DNA of 64,000 bases from an uncultured Acidimicrobiaceae bacterium (GTDB lineage: Bacteria > Actinomycetota > Acidimicrobiia > Acidimicrobiales > RAAP-2), in the NCBI GenBank assembly GCA_903894295.1, contig CAITPI010000010.1:1-64000 (forward strand). Reading direction: 5' to 3'. This document shows, piece by piece, positions 1 through 8,922 of this stretch (positions are counted from its first letter, which is position 1; each line of letters opens with the position of its first letter). Below the pieces are notes generated by a model, which worked only from the letters and a program-made list of their open reading frames with translations, did no database searches and was not told where the DNA came from. The translations under genes were made by a program, and so were the position numbers.

Positions 1-306
1 AGGGTCTTCGGGCAGACCGGAGGCTTCAATGACGATGGCCGGCCTGTTGTCAGGGTGGTCGAGCGCATGTTGCAGGCCCCGGGCCAGTCCACTCAGCACC
101 ACCCCGGTGGCCGACTCCTGCATCCATCGCTGGAACCGGAGGGGCTGGCCGTTGTCGTCAAAGTCGACGTTGACCAAGCCGGCCGGTGGCTCTGGGGGAG
201 AGCCGGCCCCGGCGGAACCGGTTTCGCCCGAGGTTGCTCCCGGGAACGAGGTTGCTTCCGGCAAGGGGTTTCCGGTCCCGTCCGACACCTCCTCGGGATC
301 TTCCAT
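1..306 (-). CDS. Hypothetical protein, partial (C-terminus beyond left edge)
   Basis: Open minus-strand frame of 102 codons from ATG at 306, starting MEDPEEVSDGTGNPLPEATSF and reaching ...AIVIEASGLPEDP at the edge. No stop inside the window, so absent from the ORF track. Confidence 0.55.
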   Translation of the reverse strand, partial: MEDPEEVSDGTGNPLPEATSFPGATSGETGSAGAGSPPEPPAGLVNVDFDDNGQPLRFQRWMQESATGVVLSGLARGLQHALDHPDNRPAIVIEASGLPEDP

Positions 307-494
307 CCCGTCAGCGTACCGGTCGGCCCGGTCGGGATCGGCGGCCCGGGTACTGGTTGCGATCGGCCTGTACGGGGCGGGATGACCACCGTCACGTCCC
401 CTGGCCCCGTCTAGCGTGGGCGGGTGCGCCCGGGAGTTGGGCGAGGCCCTCGGATGCCCGGTGGATCCGTACCGGAGAAGGAGTGACACGGGTG

Positions 495-1904
495 ATGACC
501 ACACAGCGCAGTCCCATCGACCCGGGTCCGGTTGACGTGATCGTGGTCGGCGCCGGCTATGCCGGTCTGACCTGTGCCCGCGCTCTGGTGGACGCCGGGC
601 GCTCGGTCGTCGTCCTGGAAGCCCGCGACCGGGTCGGCGGACGGGTCTTCACCGAAACGCTCCCGTCCGGGGTCCCGGTTGACCAGGGGGGACAGTGGGT
701 GGGCCCGGGCCAGGAGCACTTCGCGTCCTTGATCGACGAAACGGGGTGCACGACGTTTCCGACGTGGGTGGCCGGTGAAGCGTTGGAGCTGCGGGACGGC
801 CTGCTCCACCGCTACGAGGGGTTGGTGCCGACCTCGGACAAGGATGGCTCGGCCGACACCGTGGCCACGTTGCTGGAACTTGACCTGCTGGCCCAGGAGG
901 TCTCTCCGGTTGAACCGTGGAGCCATCCGGATGCCGACCGGCTCGACCGCCAGACCTTTGCCCAGTGGATCGACGCCACGGTGGAGACCCCGATCGCCCG
1001 CGCCCTCGTGACCACGGCGTGCCAGGCCGTCTTCGGCGCCGAGCCCGAAGAGCTGTCGATGCTCTTCGTCCTGTCGTATGCCCACAGTGGAGGGTCGATG
1101 TCCTCGCTTATCCGGACCAGCGGAGGGGCCCAGGAGAGGCGGATCCACCAGGGCGCCCAAGCCCCGGCCCTGGCTCTGGCCGGAATGCTGGGCCGCCGTG
1201 TGGTGCTCTCTTCCCCGGTGGTCGACATCGACCATGGCCGCTCGGGAGCCACCGTCTCGGTGGCCGGAGCGCACCCCCGGCAGTTCCACGCCGGCCGAGT
1301 AGTGGTGGCGGCTCCACCGTCGGTGACCGGCCGGATCGGCTTCTCTCCGGCCTTGCCCGGTGACCGGATGCAGTTGATCCAGCGGACGCCGATGGGATCG
1401 GTCACCAAGATCCATGCCGTCTACGAACGCCCGTTCTGGCGCGAGATGGGCCTCAACGGACAGTTGGTGGCCGACCGGGGTGCCCTCCGGTCGGTCTTCG
1501 ACGACTCGCCCGATGATGCGGGCGTCGGCATCCTGGTCGGATTTGTCGCCGGATCCGAGGATCGCCGGATGGAGGGCCTCGGCGTCGAGGGCCGCCGGAG
1601 CCACCTCCTGGGGGAGTTGGCGTCGGCCTTCGGGCCGGACGCGGCCCATCCGCTGGAGTTCGTCGAACAGCGGTGGTCATCCGAGGCGTTCTCCGGAGGA
1701 GGACCGGTCGCCGGGATGGGACCGGGGGTCCTCACGGCGGTGGGCCCGGCCCTTCGAAGGCCGGTCGGGGTCGTCCACTGGGCGGGGACCGAAACGGCGG
1801 AGGCATGGTCGGGCTACATCGACGGGGCCATCTCGTCGGGAATCCGGGCCGCCGACGAGGTGCTGGCCGCACTGGTCGCTCCGGCGGGGACTGGAGGATC
1901 CTGA
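495..1904 (+). CDS. Flavin-containing monoamine oxidase family protein (FAD-dependent oxidoreductase)
   Basis: N-terminal Rossmann motif VIVVGAGYAGLTCARALVDAGRSVVVLEARDRVGGRVFT and C-terminal WAGTETAEAWSGYIDGAISSG. ORF track start 186 is over-extended; start near 492/495 preferred. Confidence 0.9.
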   Translation: MTTQRSPIDPGPVDVIVVGAGYAGLTCARALVDAGRSVVVLEARDRVGGRVFTETLPSGVPVDQGGQWVGPGQEHFASLIDETGCTTFPTWVAGEALELRDGLLHRYEGLVPTSDKDGSADTVATLLELDLLAQEVSPVEPWSHPDADRLDRQTFAQWIDATVETPIARALVTTACQAVFGAEPEELSMLFVLSYAHSGGSMSSLIRTSGGAQERRIHQGAQAPALALAGMLGRRVVLSSPVVDIDHGRSGATVSVAGAHPRQFHAGRVVVAAPPSVTGRIGFSPALPGDRMQLIQRTPMGSVTKIHAVYERPFWREMGLNGQLVADRGALRSVFDDSPDDAGVGILVGFVAGSEDRRMEGLGVEGRRSHLLGELASAFGPDAAHPLEFVEQRWSSEAFSGGGPVAGMGPGVLTAVGPALRRPVGVVHWAGTETAEAWSGYIDGAISSGIRAADEVLAALVAPAGTGGS

Positions 1905-2263
1905 TGGCGACCGACGCCGAGATCTTCGAGGCCTATGGCGACTGGAAGAGCCGGGGCAACGCCAATCCCCGGTTGGTCCGGATGTTGCGGGGCTGGGACC
2001 GCAGCGTGCACCTCGTGGCATCCGATACGGGCTCGGAGTTCACCCTTGAGGTCCGGGCCTGCGTTCTTGGGGACCTGGTCTCCGGCCGCCAGGGTCCGGC
2101 CGACCTGATCGTCACCGCAAGCAGCGAAGACTTTGCCGACCTGTTCTGGGGCGACCTGAACCCCTCGGTCAAGTACCAGAACGGCGAGATCGTCCTCGCC
2201 GGTTCGTCCGAGGATGTGATGCGCCTCGATGCCCTGTCCATGGTCGCGTTCCTGGATCAGTAG
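1904..2263 (+). CDS. SCP2 sterol-binding domain-like small protein
   Basis: 119 aa, MATDAEIFEAYGDWKSRGN...DLFWGDLNPSVKYQNGEIVLAGSSEDVMRL. Start overlaps the amine oxidase stop (TGATG). Confidence 0.55.
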   Translation: MATDAEIFEAYGDWKSRGNANPRLVRMLRGWDRSVHLVASDTGSEFTLEVRACVLGDLVSGRQGPADLIVTASSEDFADLFWGDLNPSVKYQNGEIVLAGSSEDVMRLDALSMVAFLDQ

Positions 2264-2299
2264 TGGCTGAACGGGTGGGGACATGTTGAGGCGAAGGGC

Positions 2300-3790
2300 A
2301 TGAGCGCCCCACAAACGGGTGCGGCCGGACTTCGGCGGGCCATGGGTTTTCCGGCCGCTGTCTCCACCTCGACCGGACTGGCCTTCGCCGCCCTCGAGTA
2401 CCTGGCGGCCGCCGGCCTGGTCACCTACGTGGCCGGGGACTCGGCGTGGATCTCGTTGTTGGTGGCTGGATTGCTGGCCCTCCTGGCCTGGGGTTTCTTC
2501 GGGGAACTCAACGGCATGTTCCCGACGGCCGCCGCCATCCGTCGCTACATGAGCCGGGCCATGGACGACCGGGTGGCCCTTGCCATCACGTTCACCTACC
2601 TGTCGACCATCGTGCTGGTCGTGGCGGCCGATGCGTTCATCGTCGGGGCCGCCCTCACCCACGTCCTGCGGGCTCCGGCGTGGCTGACCGCCCTCTGGAC
2701 GGCCGTGCTGTTGGGCGTGGCCGTGATCTCGAACTTGCGCGGGATCAAGGCGGCATCCTGGCTGCAGAACTCGGCCACCCTGGTTGCGGTGGTGGCCACC
2801 ACGGCGGTGTCGGTGATCGCCGTGGTCCGCTCCCACGTGGCCCTGGTCACTCCCTTCCAGCCGCTCGGCCACCACGGACCGGCCGGATTCCTCGAATCGG
2901 TGGCTCTCGGCATCTTCCTCTACAGCGCCTTCGAATGGGTCACGACCAACGCCGAAGAAGTCCGCGACCCCCGGCACATCCACCGGGGGATGTTCCTCGC
3001 CGTGCTGATCCTCTTTGTCGGGTGCTCCGCCCTGGCGGTGGCGATGGGTCACGTTCTCACCCACGGCGAACTGGTTTCGGCCTATCCGCAGCTCTACCTC
3101 GGCCGGGCCGCCTGGGCGGCCGGCGGAATGTGGCTCATGGCCGGGGTGACGGCCGTCACCGCCCTCAATACCTTCAACGGAGGATTCATCACCGCGTCAC
3201 GTTTCGTCTACGCCACCGCCCGGGAGGGGAGCCTGCCCCCGCCGCTCGCCCGGCTGAACGACCGGGCCGTGCCGTGGGTTCCCGTGGTGGGTCTCGGTGT
3301 CCTGTCGTTTCTGGTGTCCCTCGTTGTGCTGGCGGTCGGAGGTGCCGCCTGGCAGGTGCTCGTGGCGGTGGGGGCGGCCCTCGAGGCGATGATCTATGCC
3401 GTGGCCGCCTTCTGTGTGCTTCGACTCCGTCGGATCCTGCCGGACGAACATCGACCGTTCCGGATCCGTCTGGTGCGACCGGTGGCCTGGGCCGGTCTCG
3501 TCCTCTTCTCGGTCATGGGCCTCGTGGCCTCGGTCTCGGTGGACAACCGGTTCAGTCCGGTCCCCCTGGGGATCATCGCCGTCATGGGGGCCGTGGCCAC
3601 CTGGTATGCGCTGGTCGAGGTGCCCAAACTCCGTGCCGCCGAAGCGGCCCGGATGGCGGCCCGCCCGACCCGGAGGCGTCCGGCCCGTCCGGCCGCGGGT
3701 CTTCTCGACGACGGGTCGCCGGGTTCGGCCGCATCCCCTGTCCGGCCAGGCCCTCGTGAGGTCGATGCCGACGGGGAGACTTCGTCCTAG
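2300..3790 (+). CDS. APC family amino acid permease
   Basis: About 12 hydrophobic segments; GLAFAALEYLAAAGLVTYVAGDSAW and SAFEWVTTNAEEVRDPRHIHRGM typical of amino acid permeases. Confidence 0.85.
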   Translation: MSAPQTGAAGLRRAMGFPAAVSTSTGLAFAALEYLAAAGLVTYVAGDSAWISLLVAGLLALLAWGFFGELNGMFPTAAAIRRYMSRAMDDRVALAITFTYLSTIVLVVAADAFIVGAALTHVLRAPAWLTALWTAVLLGVAVISNLRGIKAASWLQNSATLVAVVATTAVSVIAVVRSHVALVTPFQPLGHHGPAGFLESVALGIFLYSAFEWVTTNAEEVRDPRHIHRGMFLAVLILFVGCSALAVAMGHVLTHGELVSAYPQLYLGRAAWAAGGMWLMAGVTAVTALNTFNGGFITASRFVYATAREGSLPPPLARLNDRAVPWVPVVGLGVLSFLVSLVVLAVGGAAWQVLVAVGAALEAMIYAVAAFCVLRLRRILPDEHRPFRIRLVRPVAWAGLVLFSVMGLVASVSVDNRFSPVPLGIIAVMGAVATWYALVEVPKLRAAEAARMAARPTRRRPARPAAGLLDDGSPGSAASPVRPGPREVDADGETSS

Positions 3791-3799
3791 GCTGGGAAG

Positions 3800-4459
3800 G
3801 TGCAGGATCGTTACCATCCGCCGGTCGAGGAGTACCTCGAGACCATCTTCGCCCTGGAGGAAGAAGGCATCCCGGTCATCCAGGCCCGGGTGGCCGAGCG
3901 GCTGGGCAAGGCGGCTCCTTCGGTTTCCGAGATGCTGGATCGCCTCGAGATCGACGGCCTCATCCGGCGCAGTGGTCGCCGGATTGCCATGACCGAGGAG
4001 GGCTCCGCTCTGGCCCAGGGTGTGGTGCGCAAGCACCGGCTCGCCGAGCGGTTGCTGGTCGATGTGATCGGCCTCGACTGGGACAAGGCCCACATCGAGG
4101 CCGGGCGCTGGGAGCACGTCATCTCCGATGAAGTCGAGGCCCGCCTCGAGGTTCTACTCGACCATCCGACCACGTGCCCGCACGGCAATCCGATTCCCGG
4201 AACCAAGCGGTCCGAGACCGTCCAGCATCGCCTGTCCGATGCCGAGCCGGGCCAGCCCGTGCGGTTGGAACGGATCACCGAGAGTATCGAGCACGACGCC
4301 GAGAGCCTGACCCGTCTGGCCGACCTGGGCCTGACGCCGGGTGCCACCATGATCCTCGAACGGCAGACTCCCGACGGATCGTTCACCCTGGCCGTCGGGG
4401 ACGAACAGATCTCCCTGACTTCGGCCTTGGCCGAGCGGATGTTCGTCGTCGCCGACTGA
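3800..4459 (+). CDS. DtxR/IdeR-type metal-dependent transcriptional regulator
   Basis: N-terminal winged helix EEYLETIFALEEEGIPVIQARVAERLGKAAPSVSEMLDRLEIDGLI, dimerisation region WEHVISDEVEARLEVLLDHPTTCPHGNPIPG, SH3-like C-terminus; GTG start. Confidence 0.92.
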   Translation: MQDRYHPPVEEYLETIFALEEEGIPVIQARVAERLGKAAPSVSEMLDRLEIDGLIRRSGRRIAMTEEGSALAQGVVRKHRLAERLLVDVIGLDWDKAHIEAGRWEHVISDEVEARLEVLLDHPTTCPHGNPIPGTKRSETVQHRLSDAEPGQPVRLERITESIEHDAESLTRLADLGLTPGATMILERQTPDGSFTLAVGDEQISLTSALAERMFVVAD

Positions 4460-4633
4460 ACCGGCCCGGCGCGGGGACCCCCACCTTTTTTGTCTACCTT
4501 CCGGGTCCTGGCTTCTGGTCCCATGTCCCCGGCCGCTTCTTGTGCCCGGCTGCTTCTCCGTCGACAAGAAGGAGGCCATCGGGGCGTCGACCGGCCGTCA
4601 TGGCGCTTCCGGGCGATGACCGACCGGCCGGCA

Positions 4634-4660
4634 TCAGCACTCACTACAATGGAGTGCCAA
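4634..4660. promoter_or_regulatory. CIRCE operator (HrcA binding site)
   Basis: TCAGCACTC-ACTACAATG-GAGTGCCAA against consensus TTAGCACTC-N9-GAGTGCTAA, with exact N9 spacer, upstream of hrcA. Confidence 0.93.
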
Positions 4661-4711
4661 CAGTTGGCCGCGATGCCATCGACCTTTCCGGTCGGTGGCG
4701 CCTTGACCCGG

Positions 4712-5812
4712 ATGACCAAGACCGTGCCTGAGAAAAACCGCCGCGACACGAACCGATCCGACGCTCCACCGTCTTCCTCGACGGAGATGGAGGCGCGCAA
4801 GGCCGCCATTTTGAATGCCGTGGTTTCCGAGTACATCGCCACCGCCCAACCGGTCGGTTCCCAGCATGTGGTGCACGCACCCGGGGTGAGTGTTTCATCG
4901 GCCACCGTGCGCAGCGACATGGCGGCCCTGGAGCGGGATGGTTTCCTCGCCCAGCCGCACACCAGTGCCGGCCGGATCCCCACCGACAAGGGCTACCGCT
5001 TCTTCGTCGACCAGTTGGGTGGGTCGGCCTCCCTCGACACCGCCAGTCGTCAGCAGGTCCGCACCTTCTTCGACCGGGCCCACGGCGAGATCGAAGAGAT
5101 GCTGAACGAAACTTCCGGGCTGTTGGCCAACCTGACCGACTGCACGGCGATGGTGGTGGGTCCGACCCACGAGTCGTCCGCCGTCCGTTCCCTCCAGATC
5201 GTCGGTCTCGGGCCGCGCCTGGCACTCCTCGTCGTCGTCCTCGCCGACGGAGCCGTCCAGAAACAGTCACTCGAGTTTGCCGAAGACGTCGACGAGGCCA
5301 CCCTGCATGAGGCGGCCTTGCTTCTCTCGGGCGTGGTGGTGGACCACACCCTGGACCAGCATGGGCCGGTGCCGACCATCAAGGGGCGCACTTCGCTCAA
5401 CCGGGTGGTCCAGGTGGCTCTGGGCGGTCTTGATTCGCTGAGCGCCGCGGCCCGTTCCGACCAGCTCTTTGTCGGCGGATCGTCCCGGATGGCCACCGCA
5501 TTCGACGCCGTGGACACCGTGCGGTCGGTGCTCACCATCCTGGAACAGCAGTTGGTGGTGGTCTCGTTGCTGCGTGACATTCTCGACACCGGGTTGTCGG
5601 TGGCGATCGGGACCGAACACGGGCTTGAGCCCCTCGCGTCCTGCGCCATCGTCGTGGCGCCGGTCTCGGTGGAGGGCCAGGAGGTCGGAACGATCGGCCT
5701 GTTGGGTCCGACCCGCATGAACTATCCGTTGGCCCTGGCGGCGGCCCGGGTGGTCGGCGACCAACTCGGCCAGCACCTTGCCGAGGGCAGCCGGAGCGAA
5801 GGCAACCGATGA
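4712..5812 (+). CDS. hrcA: Heat-inducible transcription repressor HrcA
   Basis: ARKAAILNAVVSEYIATAQPVGSQHVV...SSATVRSDMAALERDGFLAQPHTSAGRIPTDKGYRFFVDQL is diagnostic. Start placed after CIRCE; track start 4490 would put the operator inside the gene. Confidence 0.95.
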   Translation: MTKTVPEKNRRDTNRSDAPPSSSTEMEARKAAILNAVVSEYIATAQPVGSQHVVHAPGVSVSSATVRSDMAALERDGFLAQPHTSAGRIPTDKGYRFFVDQLGGSASLDTASRQQVRTFFDRAHGEIEEMLNETSGLLANLTDCTAMVVGPTHESSAVRSLQIVGLGPRLALLVVVLADGAVQKQSLEFAEDVDEATLHEAALLLSGVVVDHTLDQHGPVPTIKGRTSLNRVVQVALGGLDSLSAAARSDQLFVGGSSRMATAFDAVDTVRSVLTILEQQLVVVSLLRDILDTGLSVAIGTEHGLEPLASCAIVVAPVSVEGQEVGTIGLLGPTRMNYPLALAAARVVGDQLGQHLAEGSRSEGNR

Positions 5813-5825
5813 ACGAGGGAGCAGC

Positions 5826-6965
5826 GTGACCGATCTGGATCTCTATGCGGCGCTGGGCGTGGATCGCAATGCCACCGACGATGACCTGAAACGGGCGTAC
5901 CGTGCCAAGGCCCGGGCCTTTCACCCGGATACCAACCCTGACGACCCGGAAGCGGCCGAACGGTTCAAGGAAGTCAGCCTGGCCTACGAAGTGCTGAAGG
6001 ACCCCGAGCGTCGGGCCCGCTACGACCAGTTCGGACCGGCCGGTGTCTTCGGCTCGGCGGCCGGTGGCAGCTACGGTGATCCGTTCGGGGGCGGACTCGG
6101 CGACCTGTTCGACGCCTTCTTCAACGGGGTCGGCGGCATGGGTGGTTCGTCCCGCCGGCGGCGGAGCGGACCGACCCCGGGACCGGACGCCGAGATCACC
6201 GTGCGCCTTGAGTTCGCCGAAGCGGTCTTTGGCGTCCAGCACAAGGTCGAAATCACGACCATGGTGCACTGTGACGAGTGCGAGAGCACGGGGGCCAAAG
6301 AGGGAACGTCGCCCACCCGTTGCAACGAGTGCCAGGGCGCCGGGGAAGTTCGCCGGGTCCGCCAGTCCATTCTGGGCCAGGTCATCACCGCCGTACCTTG
6401 TGGCCGGTGCCAGGGCTTCGGCGAATCGATTGAGCACCCCTGTCCGGCCTGCAACGGGGAAGGTCGCCGTCGTTCGGACGTTTCCTTCACGGTGGAGATT
6501 CCGGCCGGGGTCGACGACGGATCCACCCTGCGGCTGTCGGACCGGGGACCGGCCGGCTTCCGGGGCGGACCGAACGGTGCGCTCTTTGTCCGGCTGGCGG
6601 TGGCAGGCCACGACCGTTTCGAGCGGGACGACGACGACCTTCACGCCCGACTTGTCGTGCCGATGACCCTGGCGGCGTTGGGAGGGTCGGTCAACTTCGC
6701 CACCCTGGACGACGAACGCGAGATCGCCATCGAGCCCGGGACCCAGGGGGGTACGGTGGTGACGCTGCGGGGTCTCGGCGTGCCCCGGCTGCGCGGGCGG
6801 GGCCGGGGAGATCTCCACGTGCACCTCCATGTCGAGACTCCCCGTCCGCTGGATGAGGCCCAGAGCGACCTGCTGCGACAACTGGCCGAACTGCGGGGCG
6901 ACGAGTTGGGTCAACTGCCCGCCTCGGAGGGCCTGTTCTCCAAGATCCGTTCGGTGCTCTCCTGA
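5826..6965 (+). CDS. dnaJ: Molecular chaperone DnaJ
   Basis: J-domain with HPD (KAKARAFHPDTNPDD), Gly/Phe region, CxxCxGxG-type repeats (CDECESTG, CNECQGAG, CGRCQGFG, CPACNGEG). Confidence 0.95.
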   Translation: MTDLDLYAALGVDRNATDDDLKRAYRAKARAFHPDTNPDDPEAAERFKEVSLAYEVLKDPERRARYDQFGPAGVFGSAAGGSYGDPFGGGLGDLFDAFFNGVGGMGGSSRRRRSGPTPGPDAEITVRLEFAEAVFGVQHKVEITTMVHCDECESTGAKEGTSPTRCNECQGAGEVRRVRQSILGQVITAVPCGRCQGFGESIEHPCPACNGEGRRRSDVSFTVEIPAGVDDGSTLRLSDRGPAGFRGGPNGALFVRLAVAGHDRFERDDDDLHARLVVPMTLAALGGSVNFATLDDEREIAIEPGTQGGTVVTLRGLGVPRLRGRGRGDLHVHLHVETPRPLDEAQSDLLRQLAELRGDELGQLPASEGLFSKIRSVLS

Positions 6966-6991
6966 CGGGGTGATCCCCGAGGAGTTGGCAG

Positions 6992-7753
6992 ATGGCGGCC
7001 TCCATCCCTGATCCCGTGCTGGTCGACGCGGCCGCCATGGTCTTCGTGTCCCATCCGACCACTCCGGAACTGGCCGACCACGACGCCCACCATCTGCTTG
7101 ATGTGTTGCGGTTGCGGCCGGGGGAGTCGGTGGTGGCGGGCGACGGACACGGCACCTGGGTGCCGTGCCGGATCTCCCCGTCGGTGGCCGGTCGATCGGG
7201 GCGTCAGGTTGATCCCGGGGCCGTACTTGAAGTCGACGGCGACCCGGTCTTCGTGCCCCGTGGGGAACCGTCGGTCACCGTGGGCTTTGCCCCGACCAAG
7301 GGGGACCGCCCCGAATGGGTGGTCCAGAAACTGACCGAGTTGGGCGTCGATCGCATTGTGCCGCTGCGCACCGACCGCTCGGTGGTGGTCTGGGACGGTC
7401 CACGGGCCGACAAGGCGCTGACCCGACTGCGCCGCACGGCGCTGGAAGCGTCGGCCCAGTGCCGGCGGGCCCACTGGCCCGACGTCACCGAGGTCCTGAC
7501 ACTCTCCGGTCTGGCCGAAGTGGCCGGGGGTGAACCGGTGCTGGCTGTCCCCGGTGGGGGGCCGTTGACCACCGGGCTGTCGGTGGTGGCCATTGGACCG
7601 GAAGGGGGCTGGAGCGACGAGGAGTTGGCTGCTCCGGGTGCCCGGCCCGGCCTCGGACTCGGAGCCACGGTATTGCGGGCGGAGACAGCGGCCCTGGTCG
7701 CCGGCCACCTCATGGTCGGCCTGCGGGGCGGGCAGTACTTGCCCCTTGCGTAA
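6992..7753 (+). CDS. rsmE: 16S rRNA (uracil1498-N3)-methyltransferase RsmE
   Basis: HHLLDVLRLRPGESVVAGDGHG, KGDRPEWVVQKLTELGVDRIVPL, AIGPEGGWSDEEL (SPOUT knot motif). Confidence 0.92.
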   Translation: MAASIPDPVLVDAAAMVFVSHPTTPELADHDAHHLLDVLRLRPGESVVAGDGHGTWVPCRISPSVAGRSGRQVDPGAVLEVDGDPVFVPRGEPSVTVGFAPTKGDRPEWVVQKLTELGVDRIVPLRTDRSVVVWDGPRADKALTRLRRTALEASAQCRRAHWPDVTEVLTLSGLAEVAGGEPVLAVPGGGPLTTGLSVVAIGPEGGWSDEELAAPGARPGLGLGATVLRAETAALVAGHLMVGLRGGQYLPLA

Positions 7754-7766
7754 CCACGCTGAGTGA
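7754..7766. promoter_or_regulatory. Candidate BldD-box-like operator
   Basis: CCACGCTGAGTGA matches 8 of 9 constrained positions of TnACnCWGnGTnA, between rsmE and the BldD-like gene. Confidence 0.3.
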
Positions 7767-7943
7767 ATAAAACTACTCAGAGGGACGAAATCATCGGTGT
7801 GGGACCTCGGGCTGAACGTGGTCCGACCCTCCGGTGAGGAAGTTCCGGCTACGACCTCGACGGGCAGGCGAGGGACGGGATCGGGGCGGAGCGCTCCGGG
7901 AATCCCCTTCCGTGTTGCCTGCCTCGAACCCAAGGTAGGAGAC

Positions 7944-8555
7944 ATGACGGCGATGGCGACAGCAGCGAGGGAAGTGCGGCCGAAGGCCACGGTGGTGCAG
8001 GACGATCCCGACGAGTCGGTGGAATCCCTGGCGTACGCCCGTTCGGTCGGCGCCCGGTTGCGGGCGATGCGCAAGCAGATGGGTCTCTCGCTCCAGGCGG
8101 TCGAGGCCATCAGCGAGATGGAGTTCAAGGCCTCGGTGCTCGGCGCCTACGAGCGGGGCGAACGGGCGATCTCGGTGCCCCGGCTCCAGCGTCTGGCCAA
8201 GCTCTATGACGTGCCCGTCGACCAGCTGCTGCCGGCCGACGGGGGCAGTGGGGGCCGGTGGTCGTCCAGCAACTCCCGGCACGAAGTGGAGCCGATTTCG
8301 GCGAAGGGGCCGGCCGCCCTGGGTGCGCCGGACAAGGTGGCCATCGACCTTTCGAAACTGCACGCCGTGACGGGACCCGAACGGGACCTGCTCCGGCGGT
8401 TTCTCAGCATGATCCAGGTCCACCGGCAGGACTTCAACGGGCGGATGATCACCATCCGGGCCGAGGATGTCCGGGCCATTGCCTGCCTGTTCGGCATCAC
8501 GCCGGACTCGATGGGAACCCGCCTGGACGAACTTGGCCTGCTGGCCAAGGTCTGA
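7944..8555 (+). CDS. BldD-like XRE-family transcriptional regulator
   Basis: XRE HTH (ARSVGARLRAMRKQMGLSLQAVEAISEMEFKASVLGAYERGERAISVPRLQRLAKLYDVPVDQLLP) plus C-terminal domain containing RQD-FNGRMITI-RAED. Confidence 0.85.
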   Translation: MTAMATAAREVRPKATVVQDDPDESVESLAYARSVGARLRAMRKQMGLSLQAVEAISEMEFKASVLGAYERGERAISVPRLQRLAKLYDVPVDQLLPADGGSGGRWSSSNSRHEVEPISAKGPAALGAPDKVAIDLSKLHAVTGPERDLLRRFLSMIQVHRQDFNGRMITIRAEDVRAIACLFGITPDSMGTRLDELGLLAKV

Positions 8556-8565
8556 GGAGCACGTC

Positions 8566-8829
8566 GTGAGCCCGTCCATTTCGTGGTTGAACACCAAAGA
8601 GGCCGCCGAGCAACTGGGCATCACCCTGCGCAGTCTGTACCGCTTCATCGACGAGGGTGACCTCGTGGCCTACCGCTTCGGCCGGGTCATCCGCCTGCAA
8701 CAGGAAGACGTCGACCGCTTCATCGAATCCCGGCGGATCGTCCCGGGCACCCTCGAGCACCTCTATCCGGAGATGAAGGGCGCCCCACGCCCCATGGTGG
8801 CTGCCGATTCGTCGGCCGAAGCCGGCTGA
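8566..8829 (+). CDS. Helix-turn-helix (excisionase/MerR-type) DNA-binding protein
   Basis: SWLNTKEAAEQLGITLRSLYRFIDEGDLVAYRFGRVIRLQQEDVDRFIES; GTG start 11 nt after the upstream regulator. Confidence 0.8.
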   Translation: MSPSISWLNTKEAAEQLGITLRSLYRFIDEGDLVAYRFGRVIRLQQEDVDRFIESRRIVPGTLEHLYPEMKGAPRPMVAADSSAEAG

Positions 8830-8922
8830 GGGACGTTACGGTCCGTCAACGACGGCCATGTGCGGGGTCCGTCATGCCTCCACTGGACCGGTCGGGTATT
8901 GAAATGCTGCCAAGATACGCCC

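Noticed and set aside
411-1649. Long minus-strand ORF of 412 aa opposite the amine oxidase
   Set aside because: Shadow ORF of a high-GC gene; Arg/Gly/His-rich composition without recognisable motifs.
4470-4500. Possible terminator after the DtxR-type gene (GGGGACCCCCACCTTTTTT)
   Set aside because: Stem is only about 4 bp with a tiny loop; T tract alone is insufficient evidence.
8566-8829. Excisionase-like gene as evidence of an integrated element
   Set aside because: No integrase, att-like tRNA duplication or phage genes nearby; it sits in a conserved housekeeping block.
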